Shown here: positions 24,121 to 32,874 of the stretch, in pieces
Position numbering within the stretch: position 1 is the first letter of the stretch
How the letters are laid out: every line of letters starts with the position of its first letter
Assembly (NCBI GenBank): GCA_903838415.1
Contig: CAILYI010000198.1
Location: 1 to 64,000 of the forward strand
DNA from: an uncultured Anaerolineae bacterium
Lineage (GTDB): Bacteria; Chloroflexota; Anaerolineae; Anaerolineales; Villigracilaceae
Direction of reading: 5' to 3'
Length of the DNA stretch: 64,000 nucleotides
Made by a program: the position numbers and the translations under genes
Notes under the pieces: model-generated
Told to the model about the DNA's origin: nothing
The model's database searches: none
Seen by the model: the letters and a program-made list of their open reading frames with translations, nothing else

Positions 24121-25016
24121 ACAAGATGAAATTTCGTATCCTGGCAGGGATTTTTATTCCGATTGTGGCTTTGCTTGCGCTGGGATTGCTTTTTGCCAGC
24201 CCGGCTCCCGCGCGCTCGTATTACACCAATCCGCGCCCGGCGACGATGGTCATCGCTCATCAGGGCGGAGACGGCCTATGGCCGGGCGATACGTTGTACG
24301 CCTTCGAAAAAGCGGTTGAACTTGGCGCTGACGTGCTCGAAATGGACGCGCACATCACCAAAGACGGCCAGATTGTGTTGATGCATGACGAGAAAGTGGA
24401 CCGGACCACCGACGGCAGCGGCCTGATTGAAGATTTGACGCTGGCAGAGCTCCAAAAGCTGGATGCGGCCTACAAATGGACCAATGACGACGGGAAAACC
24501 TTCCCGTACCGCGGACAGGGCATCCGGGTGCCGACGCTGGAGGAGCTTTTCCAGAAATTCCCCGAGATGCGCTATACCATCGAGATCAAAAAGACTCAAA
24601 ATCCCATCCAAAAACCGTTCTGCGCGCTGATCCGCAAATACAAGATACAGGAAAAGGTGCTAGTGGCTTCCTTCCGTGACGATGCGCTGGCAGCTTTCCG
24701 CAGCGAATGCCCGGAAGTGGCGACTTCTGGAGCAAGCAACGAAGTGACCGGTTTTGTTTTGTTGAGCAAGGTCTTTTTAAGCGGACTGATCTCGCCGCAA
24801 TTCCAGTCGCTGCAAGTGCCGTGGGAACCATCCGAATCCAAGGGCATTCAGGTGATGACGGAACGCTTCGTGCGCGCGGCGCACGCCCAAAACATCGCTA
24901 TCGAACCCTGGACGGTTGATGATCCCGAGCTGATGAAGGAATATATCGCCTGGGGTGTGGACGGAATTATCACCAACCGGCCAGATTTGATGCTCGAAGT
25001 TTTGGGAAAGAAATAA
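24117..25016 (+). CDS. Glycerophosphodiester phosphodiesterase, membrane-anchored
   Basis: 299 residues. Hydrolyses glycerophosphodiesters to sn-glycerol-3-phosphate and an alcohol. A signal anchor or uncleaved signal spans about residues 7-28. The TIM-barrel GDPD motifs follow: AHQGGDGLWPGDT in place of the common HRG..PENT, the metal ligands in LEMDAHITKDG, and the second catalytic histidine in LMHDEKVDRTTDG. Near the C terminus is the usual WTVDDPE. The enzyme would act outside the membrane. It is coupled to the deacetylase gene by ATGA and followed by a strong terminator. Confidence 0.92.
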   Translation: MNKMKFRILAGIFIPIVALLALGLLFASPAPARSYYTNPRPATMVIAHQGGDGLWPGDTLYAFEKAVELGADVLEMDAHITKDGQIVLMHDEKVDRTTDGSGLIEDLTLAELQKLDAAYKWTNDDGKTFPYRGQGIRVPTLEELFQKFPEMRYTIEIKKTQNPIQKPFCALIRKYKIQEKVLVASFRDDALAAFRSECPEVATSGASNEVTGFVLLSKVFLSGLISPQFQSLQVPWEPSESKGIQVMTERFVRAAHAQNIAIEPWTVDDPELMKEYIAWGVDGIITNRPDLMLEVLGKK

Positions 25017-25046
25017 AAAAAGCCGGGCGCGATGGCCCGGCTTTTT
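25017..25046. terminator. Bidirectional intrinsic terminator
   Basis: A 12-bp stem (25017-25028 with 25035-25046) with A and T tails on either side. It follows the GDPD stop directly and precedes the convergent nitroreductase stop at 25049. Confidence 0.9.
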
Positions 25047-25048
25047 CA

Positions 25049-25606
25049 TTAATCTATCCAAACAGTGCGATCTGCGAAAGATGGCCTTTCGGGAACCGGT
25101 GAGGGACTCTCAATATAACCGATGTACAGAAAACCAATCAGGTGCTGATCGGGGGCAAAACCCAGGAATTTTTTGATCTCAGGATCTCGGGCAGTATCAC
25201 CTGTCCGCCAGACGGCGCCCAAATCGAGCGCGGTCGCCGCCAGCAGGATGTTCTGACAGGCCGCGGCAGCCGCTGAAATATTCTCAACCTCGTCCATTTT
25301 CGGCTCGGTTGGCTTGTCAACGGCGACGGCGATCACAAGCGGCGCACGCAGAGGCTTTTGGCGCTCTTTTTCAAACGCTTCAGCCGCGATATCCGGGAAT
25401 TTGGCTTTGAACGAGGCCGCCATCGCGTTACCCAGACCTTCGCGGCCTTTTCCTGTCAGCACCACAAAACGCCAGGGGCGAATTTTGAAGTGGTTCGGCG
25501 CCTGAGCAGCGGCAGATAAAAGCTTTTCGATCAGCTCGCGCGGCAACGGGTCAGGTTTTACCTTTCCGATTGAGTGGCGTTCATAAATAGCGGTAAAAAT
25601 ATCCAC
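25049..25606 (-). CDS. Nitroreductase-family flavoprotein (YdjA-like)
   Basis: 185 residues. FMN-dependent NAD(P)H oxidoreductase fold. The N-terminal ERHSIGKVKPDPLPRE with its FMN-phosphate basic residues, APNHFKIRPWRFVVLTGKGR, and the late AVWRTGD match the short YdjA/TM1586-like branch. The start is a GTG with GGAGG 6 bp upstream. Substrate is unknown; the family reduces nitro-aromatics or quinones, and some members act on other small molecules. It stands alone between convergent and divergent neighbours. Confidence 0.88.
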   Translation of the reverse strand: MDIFTAIYERHSIGKVKPDPLPRELIEKLLSAAAQAPNHFKIRPWRFVVLTGKGREGLGNAMAASFKAKFPDIAAEAFEKERQKPLRAPLVIAVAVDKPTEPKMDEVENISAAAAACQNILLAATALDLGAVWRTGDTARDPEIKKFLGFAPDQHLIGFLYIGYIESPSPVPERPSFADRTVWID

Positions 25607-25715
25607 AAGATGCCTCCATTTTTTTTATGAGAATAAAGCCAAAATGAACCCGCGTCAACCTGGCGCGAGAAAAGTCTACCAGAAAACTTATAATGTTTAA
25701 AGCGCGGATAAATTG

Positions 25716-25721
25716 TAAAAT
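25716..25721 (+). promoter_or_regulatory. Candidate -10 box of a leaderless lipoprotein message
   Basis: TAAAAT ends 6 bp before the ATG at 25728, with no Shine-Dalgarno sequence between. A second TATAAT lies 22 bp further upstream (25689-25694), so the true start point is uncertain. Confidence 0.4.
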
Positions 25722-25727
25722 AACGGT

Positions 25728-26519
25728 ATGAAAAAACCTATCCTGATTTTCCTGATTCTGAATATGATGGCGCTGGCCTGCAGTTTACCGTTTCTGAGCA
25801 CCCCACAAGCAGCGCCCAGCGCAACCGCGCCAGCCTTATCGACAATTGCTCCGAGTGAAACCGTATTGCCGACGAAAACCCCCACCAAAACGGCTGTCCC
25901 CAGCCAGACGGCGACCATCACGCTCACCCCAACCGTGACCGAAACACCCGGGCCGAGCGCCACCCCAACCTTTGCCTTCCCTGCGGTGACAGTCAATAAA
26001 CAGGCGCACTGCCGCTATGGGCCGCATATCGCCTACCTGCACGCCGCTGACCTGTACGCAGGCGAGACCGGCACTGTGCGCGGACGTTTCCAACTGAGCA
26101 AATGGCTTTTCGTCAAGTTTGATAAGCTGAATTATTTTTGCTGGGTGGCTTCCTCCGTGGTTGACGTGGTGGGAGACATTACCACCGTCAAGTTTACGGA
26201 AGTGTATTTGCCAATTCCCGGCGTAAACTTGTATTATCCGCCCAGGAATGTCAATGCCGTTCGCGATGAGAATAAAGTCCACATCACCTGGGAAGTTGTC
26301 CCAATGACCGATGACGATGACCGGGGCTACTTCCTGGATATTTTTGTCTGCCAGGACGGCGCCTATTTATGGTATCCGGTTGCGCTGGATAATCGCGACA
26401 AGAACTCCTACACCATCCGCGATGAAGCCGGTTGCCCGGCGGCCTCTGGCGGGAAAATCTACACCGTGGAAAAGCACGGCTACACCCAGCCGACCAACAT
26501 CAACTGGCCAGCGCCCTAA
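25728..26519 (+). CDS. Lipoprotein with Thr/Pro-rich linker and SH3b-like domain
   Basis: 263 residues. The N terminus is a lipoprotein signal with lipobox ALAC and acylated Cys18. A Thr/Pro/Ser-rich linker (about 25-88) is typical of surface-exposed tethers. Residues ~90-160 look like a bacterial SH3 domain (CRYGPHIAYLHAADLYAGETGTVRG...WLFVKF). The C-terminal ~95 residues are beta-rich (VHITWEVV), fibronectin-III-like in appearance, with two Cys that could pair. Likely outer-surface binding protein; ligand unknown. Confidence 0.8.
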   Translation: MKKPILIFLILNMMALACSLPFLSTPQAAPSATAPALSTIAPSETVLPTKTPTKTAVPSQTATITLTPTVTETPGPSATPTFAFPAVTVNKQAHCRYGPHIAYLHAADLYAGETGTVRGRFQLSKWLFVKFDKLNYFCWVASSVVDVVGDITTVKFTEVYLPIPGVNLYYPPRNVNAVRDENKVHITWEVVPMTDDDDRGYFLDIFVCQDGAYLWYPVALDNRDKNSYTIRDEAGCPAASGGKIYTVEKHGYTQPTNINWPAP

Positions 26520-26529
26520 ACATGGATAG

Positions 26530-26570
26530 AAAAAGGTGACTGTCACTCAGAAAGTGGCAGTCACCTTTTT
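26530..26570. terminator. Bidirectional intrinsic terminator
   Basis: A 17-bp stem (26530-26546 with 26554-26570, one G-U) with a 7-base loop and A/T tails, placed between the convergent lipoprotein and ppdK genes. Confidence 0.92.
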
Positions 26571-26592
26571 TACTTGTCTACTTGTCTACTTT

Positions 26593-29298
26593 TTACTTAT
26601 CTTCTGCAATGCTCTTGCCGCTGTATTTCAGCGCTACATGCCCGGCAGCCAGGCGCGCGATCGGAACGCGGAAGGGCGAGCAGGAGACGTAGTTGTTTCC
26701 GATCAGGTGGCACCACTCGATTGACTCGGGGTCGCCGCCGTGTTCGCCGCAGATGCCCACTTCCAGTTCCGGGCGGGTCTTGCGGCCGTCATCGATGGCC
26801 ATCTTCATCAACTTGCCAACGCCTTCACGATCCAGTGTCTGGAAGGGGTTCTTGGGCAGGATGCCCTGTTCCACGTAGGTGATCAGGAAGTTGCGCTCGG
26901 CGTCATCGCGCGAGTAACCGAAGGTCATCTGGGTCAGGTCGTTGGTGCCGAAGGAGAAGAACTCGGCCAACTTGGCGATCTCGCCAGCGGTGACTGCGGC
27001 GCGCGGGATTTCGATCATGGTACCGAACTTGTAATCGAGGCGGGCAACCTTCTTTTCGGCCAGCACAGTGGCGGCGATGCGCACCAGGCGCGGCTGGATC
27101 CACTCGAGTTCCTTGACGGTGCCGGTCAGCGGGATCATGACTTCGGGCTTGACGACGATACCGCGCAGAGCGCAGTCGGCGGCGGCTTCAAAGATGGCGC
27201 GAACCTGCATTTCAACGATTTCGGGCATGGCGATGGAGAGACGCACACCGCGCAGACCCATCATCGGGTTGGATTCGTGCAGACCCTTGATGGCGTTCAG
27301 CAGGTGTTCCTTCTCAGCCAATCCGGCAGTCTCACCCTTGACGCGCATGGTGATGACCTCTTCGAGCAATTTTTCTTCGTCGGGCATGAATTCATGCAGC
27401 GGCGGGTCGATCAAACGAATAATAACCGGCAGACCATCCATGGCTTCGAACAAACCATCGAAGTCCTTGCGCTGGCTGGGCAGCAGCAGGTCGAGCTGCT
27501 TGGTGCGTTCTGCGCTGCTATCGGCCAAAATCATCTTCTGGACGATGGGCAGGCGTTCCGGTTCAAAGAACATGTGCTCGGTGCGGCACAGGCCAATACC
27601 CTTGGCGCCGTAAGAGCGGGCGCGCTGAGCATCCTTCGGATAATCCGCATTCGCCCAAACCTGCAGGCGGGCGACATCATCAGCCCAGGAGAGCAGGGTC
27701 AGCAGGTCAGTCTGTTCTTCGATGGAAGCGGCCACGGTCGGAATCTTACCGAGGAAAACTTCGCCATTGGTGCCGTCGACGGAAATCCATTCGCCTTCCT
27801 TGATGACCTGTTCGCCGACAACCATGACACGCTTTTCAAGATCGATTTTGATCATGGAAGCGCCGACGACGCAGGGGATACCGAACTGGCGGGCAACCAC
27901 GGCGGCGTGGGAAGTGGCACCACCTTCGCTGGTGAGCACGCCCTTGGAAGCGATCATGCCATGCACATCATCCGGCTTGGTGAACGGGCGCACCATGATG
28001 GTGTCCTGTTTGTGTTCCTTGGCCATCTTTTCGGCCATATCGGCATCGAAATAAGCCTGGCCTACGGCAGCTCCGGGGGAGGCGTTCACGCCCTTGGCAA
28101 TGACAATGGTGGATTTTTTAATCTTTTCATCAAATTGCGGGTGGAGCAGGGTGTCCACGTTTTCAGTGGTCACGCGCTGAATGGCTTCTTCGCGGCTGAT
28201 CAGGCCTTCATTGGCCATATCAACGGCGATCTTGATCGCGGATTTCGCTGTGCGCTTGGCGTTGCGGGTCTGGAGCATCCACAGTTTGCCGCGTTCGATG
28301 GTGAACTCGACGTCCTGAACATCCTTGTAATGCTTTTCCAGCTTGGAGGTGATGCTCATGAATTCGTTGTAAGCTTCGGGCATCTGCTTGACAAGGTGCT
28401 CAATCGGGTCAGCGTTGCGGATACCAGCCACCACGTCTTCACCCTGGGCATTGATCAGGTACTCGCCCATCATCTTCTTGTCGCCGGTAGAGGGGTTGCG
28501 AGTAAAGGCAACGCCGGTAGCAGAGTCATCGCCCATGTTACCGAACACCATCGTCACGATATTGACGGCAGTTCCGAGATCTTCAGAAATATGGGTGGCG
28601 TGGCGATAATCAACCGCTTTTTTACCCATCCAAGATTCGAACACGGCCTTGGTTGCCAGCTCCATCTGTTGGTAGACATCCTGCGGAAAGTCAAAACCAA
28701 TGTGTTTTTTGAAAGCTTCCTTGAAAGTTCCGACCAGTTCTTTCCAGTTCTCGCCGGTCATCTCGGTGTCGAGTTTGTAACCTTTTTTGGCTTTCAATTC
28801 AGCCATCGGATGTTCAAAAATCTCATCGTCCAGGTTGAAAACTGTCGTGCCGAACATTTCAATCAAGCGGCGGTACGAATCCCACACAAAGCGGGGATTA
28901 TCAGTCAGTTTGATCATCCCATCCACAACGCTATCATTCAAACCGATGTTGAGAATGGTATTCATCATACCTGGCATGGAGAACTTAGCGCCTGAACGGC
29001 AGGAAACCAACAGTGGATTCGACGGATCGCCGAACTTCTTGCCGGTCTGCTTCTCGACAACCTTGAGGGCTGAAAGCATCTGCTCAGACTGACCTTCGGG
29101 GAACTTGCCGGACTTGCGGAATTCGTTGCACGCCTCGGTAGTAACGGTAAAGCCGGGCGGCACGGGAACACCCGCACGCGTCATGTCAGCAAGACCAGCA
29201 CCTTTACCGCCGAGCAGGGAACGAACTCCTTCCCAAGATCCAGCGTATTTCTCAACTTCTGATACTTCTTCGAAAAGATAAACCCATTTTTTTGCCAT
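26593..29298 (-). CDS. ppdK: Pyruvate, phosphate dikinase
   Basis: 901 residues. Interconverts pyruvate + ATP + phosphate with PEP + AMP + PPi, serving gluconeogenesis or PPi-linked glycolysis. In order: an ATP-grasp N-terminal domain (GGKGAGLADM), the swivelling phosphohistidine domain with the catalytic His464 in GGATSHAAVVARQ, and the PEP-binding barrel (GIGLCRTEHMFF, GLRGVRLSIAMPEI, FSFGTNDLTQMTFGYSRDD). The length matches the ~870-900-residue family. AGGAGG lies 5 bp before the ATG. It is monocistronic, bounded by a terminator and a long upstream region. Confidence 0.97.
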   Translation of the reverse strand: MAKKWVYLFEEVSEVEKYAGSWEGVRSLLGGKGAGLADMTRAGVPVPPGFTVTTEACNEFRKSGKFPEGQSEQMLSALKVVEKQTGKKFGDPSNPLLVSCRSGAKFSMPGMMNTILNIGLNDSVVDGMIKLTDNPRFVWDSYRRLIEMFGTTVFNLDDEIFEHPMAELKAKKGYKLDTEMTGENWKELVGTFKEAFKKHIGFDFPQDVYQQMELATKAVFESWMGKKAVDYRHATHISEDLGTAVNIVTMVFGNMGDDSATGVAFTRNPSTGDKKMMGEYLINAQGEDVVAGIRNADPIEHLVKQMPEAYNEFMSITSKLEKHYKDVQDVEFTIERGKLWMLQTRNAKRTAKSAIKIAVDMANEGLISREEAIQRVTTENVDTLLHPQFDEKIKKSTIVIAKGVNASPGAAVGQAYFDADMAEKMAKEHKQDTIMVRPFTKPDDVHGMIASKGVLTSEGGATSHAAVVARQFGIPCVVGASMIKIDLEKRVMVVGEQVIKEGEWISVDGTNGEVFLGKIPTVAASIEEQTDLLTLLSWADDVARLQVWANADYPKDAQRARSYGAKGIGLCRTEHMFFEPERLPIVQKMILADSSAERTKQLDLLLPSQRKDFDGLFEAMDGLPVIIRLIDPPLHEFMPDEEKLLEEVITMRVKGETAGLAEKEHLLNAIKGLHESNPMMGLRGVRLSIAMPEIVEMQVRAIFEAAADCALRGIVVKPEVMIPLTGTVKELEWIQPRLVRIAATVLAEKKVARLDYKFGTMIEIPRAAVTAGEIAKLAEFFSFGTNDLTQMTFGYSRDDAERNFLITYVEQGILPKNPFQTLDREGVGKLMKMAIDDGRKTRPELEVGICGEHGGDPESIEWCHLIGNNYVSCSPFRVPIARLAAGHVALKYSGKSIAEDK

Positions 29299-29338
29299 AA
29301 CGGCCTCCTAAAGTGAAAGATATACCCCACACGACCAC

Positions 29339-29375
29339 AAATTGCGCTCAATTACTCAGCGAAAAGCCGCAATTT
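29339..29375 (-). promoter_or_regulatory. Inverted repeat in the ppdK leader
   Basis: AAATTGCG (29339-29346) and CGCAATTT (29368-29375) form an 8-bp inverted repeat with a 21-bp spacer, 40 bp upstream of ppdK. It could be an operator or an RNA stem. The rest of the 295-bp gap to the response-regulator gene is AT-rich; a TTTACA-16-TATAAG candidate promoter reads toward that gene. Confidence 0.35.
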
Positions 29376-29593
29376 GCAATCAGGGACATTGTATGATTGC
29401 GATAGACGCATAACAGGTAAAGTTTACCACAAAGGGTTTTCGATCCGAAGTAATTTTGGGCAACGCAAACACATTACATTTTTACATTGCAGGACCCCTT
29501 ACTATAAGAATAACTTATATATATAATTCTGTTAATGATGTGCAAAGTTAAACCTAACATTAATCTGGCATAATCATACCGAAAGGAAACATT

Positions 29594-30022
29594 ATGGCTT
29601 TCAAAGTACTCACGATTGATGATGATTCGTCAATGACAGAATTATTGGACGTTTTATTGCGTAATTACGGCATGGAAGTGATTTCTTGTGACAGTGGCAC
29701 GAAAGGTATCGAACTTGCCAGAACTGAACACCCGGATATTATCATTTTGGATTTGATGTGGCCTGATAAAGACGGTTGGGAAGTCTGCAAGATTCTCCGC
29801 GCTCTGACTAATGTTCCCATCGCCATTTTATCGGCACTTGATAACACTGAAACCATTTCCACCGCCCTAGATGCCGGCGCGGATGATTATATTGTCAAGC
29901 CCATATCGAGCAGCATCCTGATGGCACATATCAAGACCCTGACGCACAGGCACATGGTCGAAAACGATACGTCCGCCATGATGCGACAACCCAGCAAGAT
30001 CAGACATAAACGGATGCACTAA
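29594..30022 (+). CDS. Single-domain response regulator (receiver only)
   Basis: 142 residues. A CheY-like receiver with the acidic pair Asp9/Asp10, phosphoacceptor Asp53 in IILDLMWPDKDG, Ser80 in the switch position and Lys102 in VKPIS. The sequence resembles OmpR-type receivers, but only ~20 basic residues follow the fold, with no DNA-binding domain. It therefore signals by protein contact or acts as a phosphate sink. AAAGGAAA precedes the ATG. No histidine kinase is adjacent; the one at the window end is 32 kb away. Confidence 0.93.
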   Translation: MAFKVLTIDDDSSMTELLDVLLRNYGMEVISCDSGTKGIELARTEHPDIIILDLMWPDKDGWEVCKILRALTNVPIAILSALDNTETISTALDAGADDYIVKPISSSILMAHIKTLTHRHMVENDTSAMMRQPSKIRHKRMH

Positions 30023-30039
30023 GAATCCAGCAAAAACCT

Positions 30040-30067
30040 TTGCAGGCCCAACTGCCCAGAGTACAAT
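30040..30067 (+). promoter_or_regulatory. Sigma-70-like promoter of the zinc-ribbon gene
   Basis: TTGCAG (30040-30045), a 16-bp spacer and TACAAT (30062-30067), 25 bp before the ATG, with AGGAG between. Confidence 0.65.
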
Positions 30068-30092
30068 AGCTAAAAATTCTAGGAGCCCGGCC

Positions 30093-30389
30093 ATGCAAAC
30101 ATGCTCACGCTGCAACTCTTTTTCGCCCGATACTGCCGAAATTTGCGCAAACTGCAAATCAAACTTGCGTGAATTATCCACCAGCGCGGTGGCGCTTAAA
30201 AATTTCCGCGTCAACCCGCGCGTAACTGCTATTAGAGTTAATGTCGCGAATGATGCCTGTCCGCTATGCTATGAATCGCGCGGAACCTTTCCCAAGGATG
30301 AAACTCCGACTCTGCCGCACGAGGGATGTTCCCACAATCACGGCTGTCGCTGCACCTACGAACCGATTCTGAGCGAAGTTTACCCGTAG
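30093..30389 (+). CDS. Small zinc-ribbon protein of unknown function
   Basis: 98 residues. A CxxC...CxxC zinc ribbon lies at the N terminus (CSRCNSF...CANCKS), and a second Cys/His cluster in the C-terminal half (CPLCYES, then HEGCSHNHGCRC). The overall look is a metal-binding adaptor, not an enzyme. AGGAG lies 7 bp before the ATG. Its 3' end overlaps the 3' end of the convergent hydrolase gene by 10 bp, with no terminator between them. Confidence 0.75.
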   Translation: MQTCSRCNSFSPDTAEICANCKSNLRELSTSAVALKNFRVNPRVTAIRVNVANDACPLCYESRGTFPKDETPTLPHEGCSHNHGCRCTYEPILSEVYP

Positions 30390-31204
30390 GCCCTTATACC
30401 GATAAATTCCTGCCCGCCGATTGGCGGGCAGGTTTGATTCCAGCTGATGAATTTCTGCAAAGCATGTGCCGTTGCGGCGGGAGCTTCCAGCTGTGGTGAA
30501 TGCCCCACGCCGGGAAGTTCCGTCAAAGTGGCATGCGGAGATAATTCCTTGATTTCACGCGCACGCTCCGACGAAACCAGCGTATCCGCCAATCCATGAA
30601 CCAAGACAAGTGGAAAGTGAAAAGTGGGAATTAGCGGGAGCGAATCCGGGCGTTCAGCAATTGCTTTGAGCGCGCCGATAATCCCCTCTGGGCGTTGACT
30701 CTGGATGAGTTCCCTGAAAAACGGTGCGTGACCCGGGTTGGCAGACAGTTTTTCAGCCATTTCCATGACTGCGGAGAAACCCTGCAAGGCGACTTGCTCC
30801 GCCGTGGCGTAGCGCCCGCTTTTCCGCTCGGGCGCATCTGGGGCCGCTTGTGAACCGATCAACCCGAGCCCCAGCACTCGTTGTGGAAACGCGCGGGCAA
30901 ATGACAGGGCCACGTAGCCGCCCATCGAATGCCCGGCAATGTACGTTTTCTGAATTCCAAGCGCATCCAACAAGCTGGCCAGGTCAGCCGCCATCTGTTC
31001 AACGCCATAGGTTCCATCAGGCACATCTGATTGACCAAATCCATGCAAATCGGGCAGAATCAGGTCAAAAGTATCTTTCAAATGCGGCAAGAGCGGTTCC
31101 CAACTGCGCTGGTCGAGCGGAAAGCCATGCACCAGAATAAGCGGCGCACCTATCCCCAAGCGTTCGTAGGCCAGAAAGTTGCCATTTATTTTCAGTTTTT
31201 CCAT
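30380..31204 (-). CDS. Alpha/beta-hydrolase
   Basis: 274 residues. The fold is clear: oxyanion segment VHGFPLDQRSW, nucleophile elbow GHSMGG with the catalytic serine, a late acid in HGLADTLV, and the catalytic histidine in GVGHSPQLEAP. The cap region is short. It resembles the 3-oxoadipate enol-lactonase/BioH-like group, but substrate is not readable from sequence. It is the last gene of the rplU-to-hydrolase run, 6 bp after cca. Confidence 0.88.
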   Translation of the reverse strand: MEKLKINGNFLAYERLGIGAPLILVHGFPLDQRSWEPLLPHLKDTFDLILPDLHGFGQSDVPDGTYGVEQMAADLASLLDALGIQKTYIAGHSMGGYVALSFARAFPQRVLGLGLIGSQAAPDAPERKSGRYATAEQVALQGFSAVMEMAEKLSANPGHAPFFRELIQSQRPEGIIGALKAIAERPDSLPLIPTFHFPLVLVHGLADTLVSSERAREIKELSPHATLTELPGVGHSPQLEAPAATAHALQKFISWNQTCPPIGGQEFIGIRAYG

Positions 31205-31210
31205 CGAGTC

Positions 31211-32869
31211 CTATTTTTCTCGTGCCTTGACCAGCCAGCCGCGCGCAAATGCCAGGGCTTCTTCACGCGTGGACAATTTCCCGGCGGCCTGGGTTTCGCG
31301 GATGGCTTCGAGGAGTCTTCCGATTTCTGGGCCGGGTTTCTGCTTGAGTTCATTGATCAAATCGTCACCGTTGACAAGCGCTATAGGGTGAATAATTTCG
31401 TCCGCTTTTTCGTACCAGGCTTCCAGCAAGCTGCGACAAACGTCGAGCGTGGCGACCCATTTATCCTGAGTCAAGGCATGGTCGTAGGTGGCGCGCGTAT
31501 CCGCCAGGGCCAGCAAAATCAAGTCAATCCCTGATTCCCCACAATCGCGGAAAAAGCGATACATGGCCTTACGACTGATCTCCAGTCCGGCTTCCTTGCG
31601 GCTGGAATGGGCATGTACGCGCATATGCTGGCGAATAATGAGTTTCAGGCGATTAAGCTCGTCATTGCTCAGGTGCAGCGCCATCCCGCGTTTGAGGGCG
31701 GTTTCTGCACCCTGTTCATCATGCCCCAAAAAGCGGATTCTGCCGCTTTCTTCTTCAATCGACCGGGTTTGGGGTTTGTTGACATCGTGATAGAGCGCCG
31801 CTAAAAACAATACAGCGCGCGCCGAACGATCAGTATTCAAGGCCGAAGCGAGATGCTCGCCGATTTGCTGACGATAACGCCCCAGCCGCAGAACGAGCAA
31901 ACCGTTCATCAAATCGGAATTGGCCTTATCTTCATCGTATGCAGGCGCTAAAACGCTTAGAATGCCTTCCAGGTGGCGCAGAACAGCCAGTGTATGCGTC
32001 CAGACCTCATGCACATGCGGCGCAGACTGTTCCACACCTTTTAGAGCTGTCAGCTCGGGCAGGAAGTAAGGAAAAGCGCCCAGCAACTCCAAAGCGCGGA
32101 TGGAGGCGTCGGGTTTTGGGCCCGCCAGGATTTTGAATAACTCGTCTCGCTGTCGTTCCGGGGAAACATTTGCCAGCAGCGGCACAGCCGCTTTCATCAG
32201 TTTGCGGGTTTCGGGATCAATCGAGAAATCGAGCGCCGCTGCCTGTCGCACCGCCCGCAAAATGCGGATGGGGTCATCGCGCAATGATGTCGCGGAACAG
32301 GCGCGAATGCGTTTCTCGCGGATGTCTTTCACGCCGCCCAAAGGATCAATAATTGCGCCGGTGTGGAGGTCCATCGCGACGGCGTTGATGGTGAAATCAC
32401 GTCCACATAAGTCGGCTTCCAGAGATTCGCCGCGATAACCGGCAAAATCGAGCATGTCACGCGAGCCATCGGGGTGGATGACAACGACTCGGGCAGTATC
32501 AAAGCTCGCATCCAACGGAAAAAAGGCCGCGGGCAGCGTATCCGCCACTTTTTTGGCCAACTTCAAACCCTGGGATGTGGCAAAATCCAGGTCGTGAGTC
32601 ACTCGTCCAAGCACGGCATCCCGTACTGCGCCACCCACCAGGTAAACGGAAACATCTTCCGGCAGCAAGACGCGCACTGAATCTAATAAGGGGGAACTGA
32701 CAGGCATGGCAGACATAAAACGGATTTCCGGTTGTTCTTTACGGCGCGCAAGGTGCGCGGCTTGAAAAGCTTGCTCACGAGTTTCGCCTTGGGCGACGAT
32801 TTTCCCACGCACGAGAGCCACCCAGCGCCCGGCATAAGCTGATGCTTCAGGGTTTTGGTGTTCGGCCAT
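31211..32869 (-). CDS. cca: CCA-adding tRNA nucleotidyltransferase with N-terminal DUF5678-like domain
   Basis: 552 residues. Adds or repairs the 3'-CCA of tRNA, or is a poly(A)-polymerase-type relative. Residues ~10-50 (YAGRWVALVRGKIVAQGETREQAF) look like a DUF5678 mini-domain. The class II nucleotidyltransferase head follows, with LVGGAVRD and the metal-binding DLDF, then RDFTINAVAM and the RNA-binding helices (DDPIRILRAVR). A C-terminal HD domain (HDVNKPQTR...) could give phosphohydrolase activity. The start is kept because it lies 5 bp after the hpt stop, although internal ATGs at codons 52 and 55 would skip the N-terminal domain. Confidence 0.92.
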   Translation of the reverse strand: MAEHQNPEASAYAGRWVALVRGKIVAQGETREQAFQAAHLARRKEQPEIRFMSAMPVSSPLLDSVRVLLPEDVSVYLVGGAVRDAVLGRVTHDLDFATSQGLKLAKKVADTLPAAFFPLDASFDTARVVVIHPDGSRDMLDFAGYRGESLEADLCGRDFTINAVAMDLHTGAIIDPLGGVKDIREKRIRACSATSLRDDPIRILRAVRQAAALDFSIDPETRKLMKAAVPLLANVSPERQRDELFKILAGPKPDASIRALELLGAFPYFLPELTALKGVEQSAPHVHEVWTHTLAVLRHLEGILSVLAPAYDEDKANSDLMNGLLVLRLGRYRQQIGEHLASALNTDRSARAVLFLAALYHDVNKPQTRSIEEESGRIRFLGHDEQGAETALKRGMALHLSNDELNRLKLIIRQHMRVHAHSSRKEAGLEISRKAMYRFFRDCGESGIDLILLALADTRATYDHALTQDKWVATLDVCRSLLEAWYEKADEIIHPIALVNGDDLINELKQKPGPEIGRLLEAIRETQAAGKLSTREEALAFARGWLVKAREK

Positions 32870-32874
32870 GGCGT

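Noticed and set aside
26740-28995. A 751-codon open frame on the + strand opposite ppdK
   Set aside because: It is wholly antisense to the well-conserved ppdK, its product is His/Asp/Gly-rich low-quality sequence with no recognisable domain, and it has no promoter or ribosome binding site. Long antisense frames arise from codon bias.
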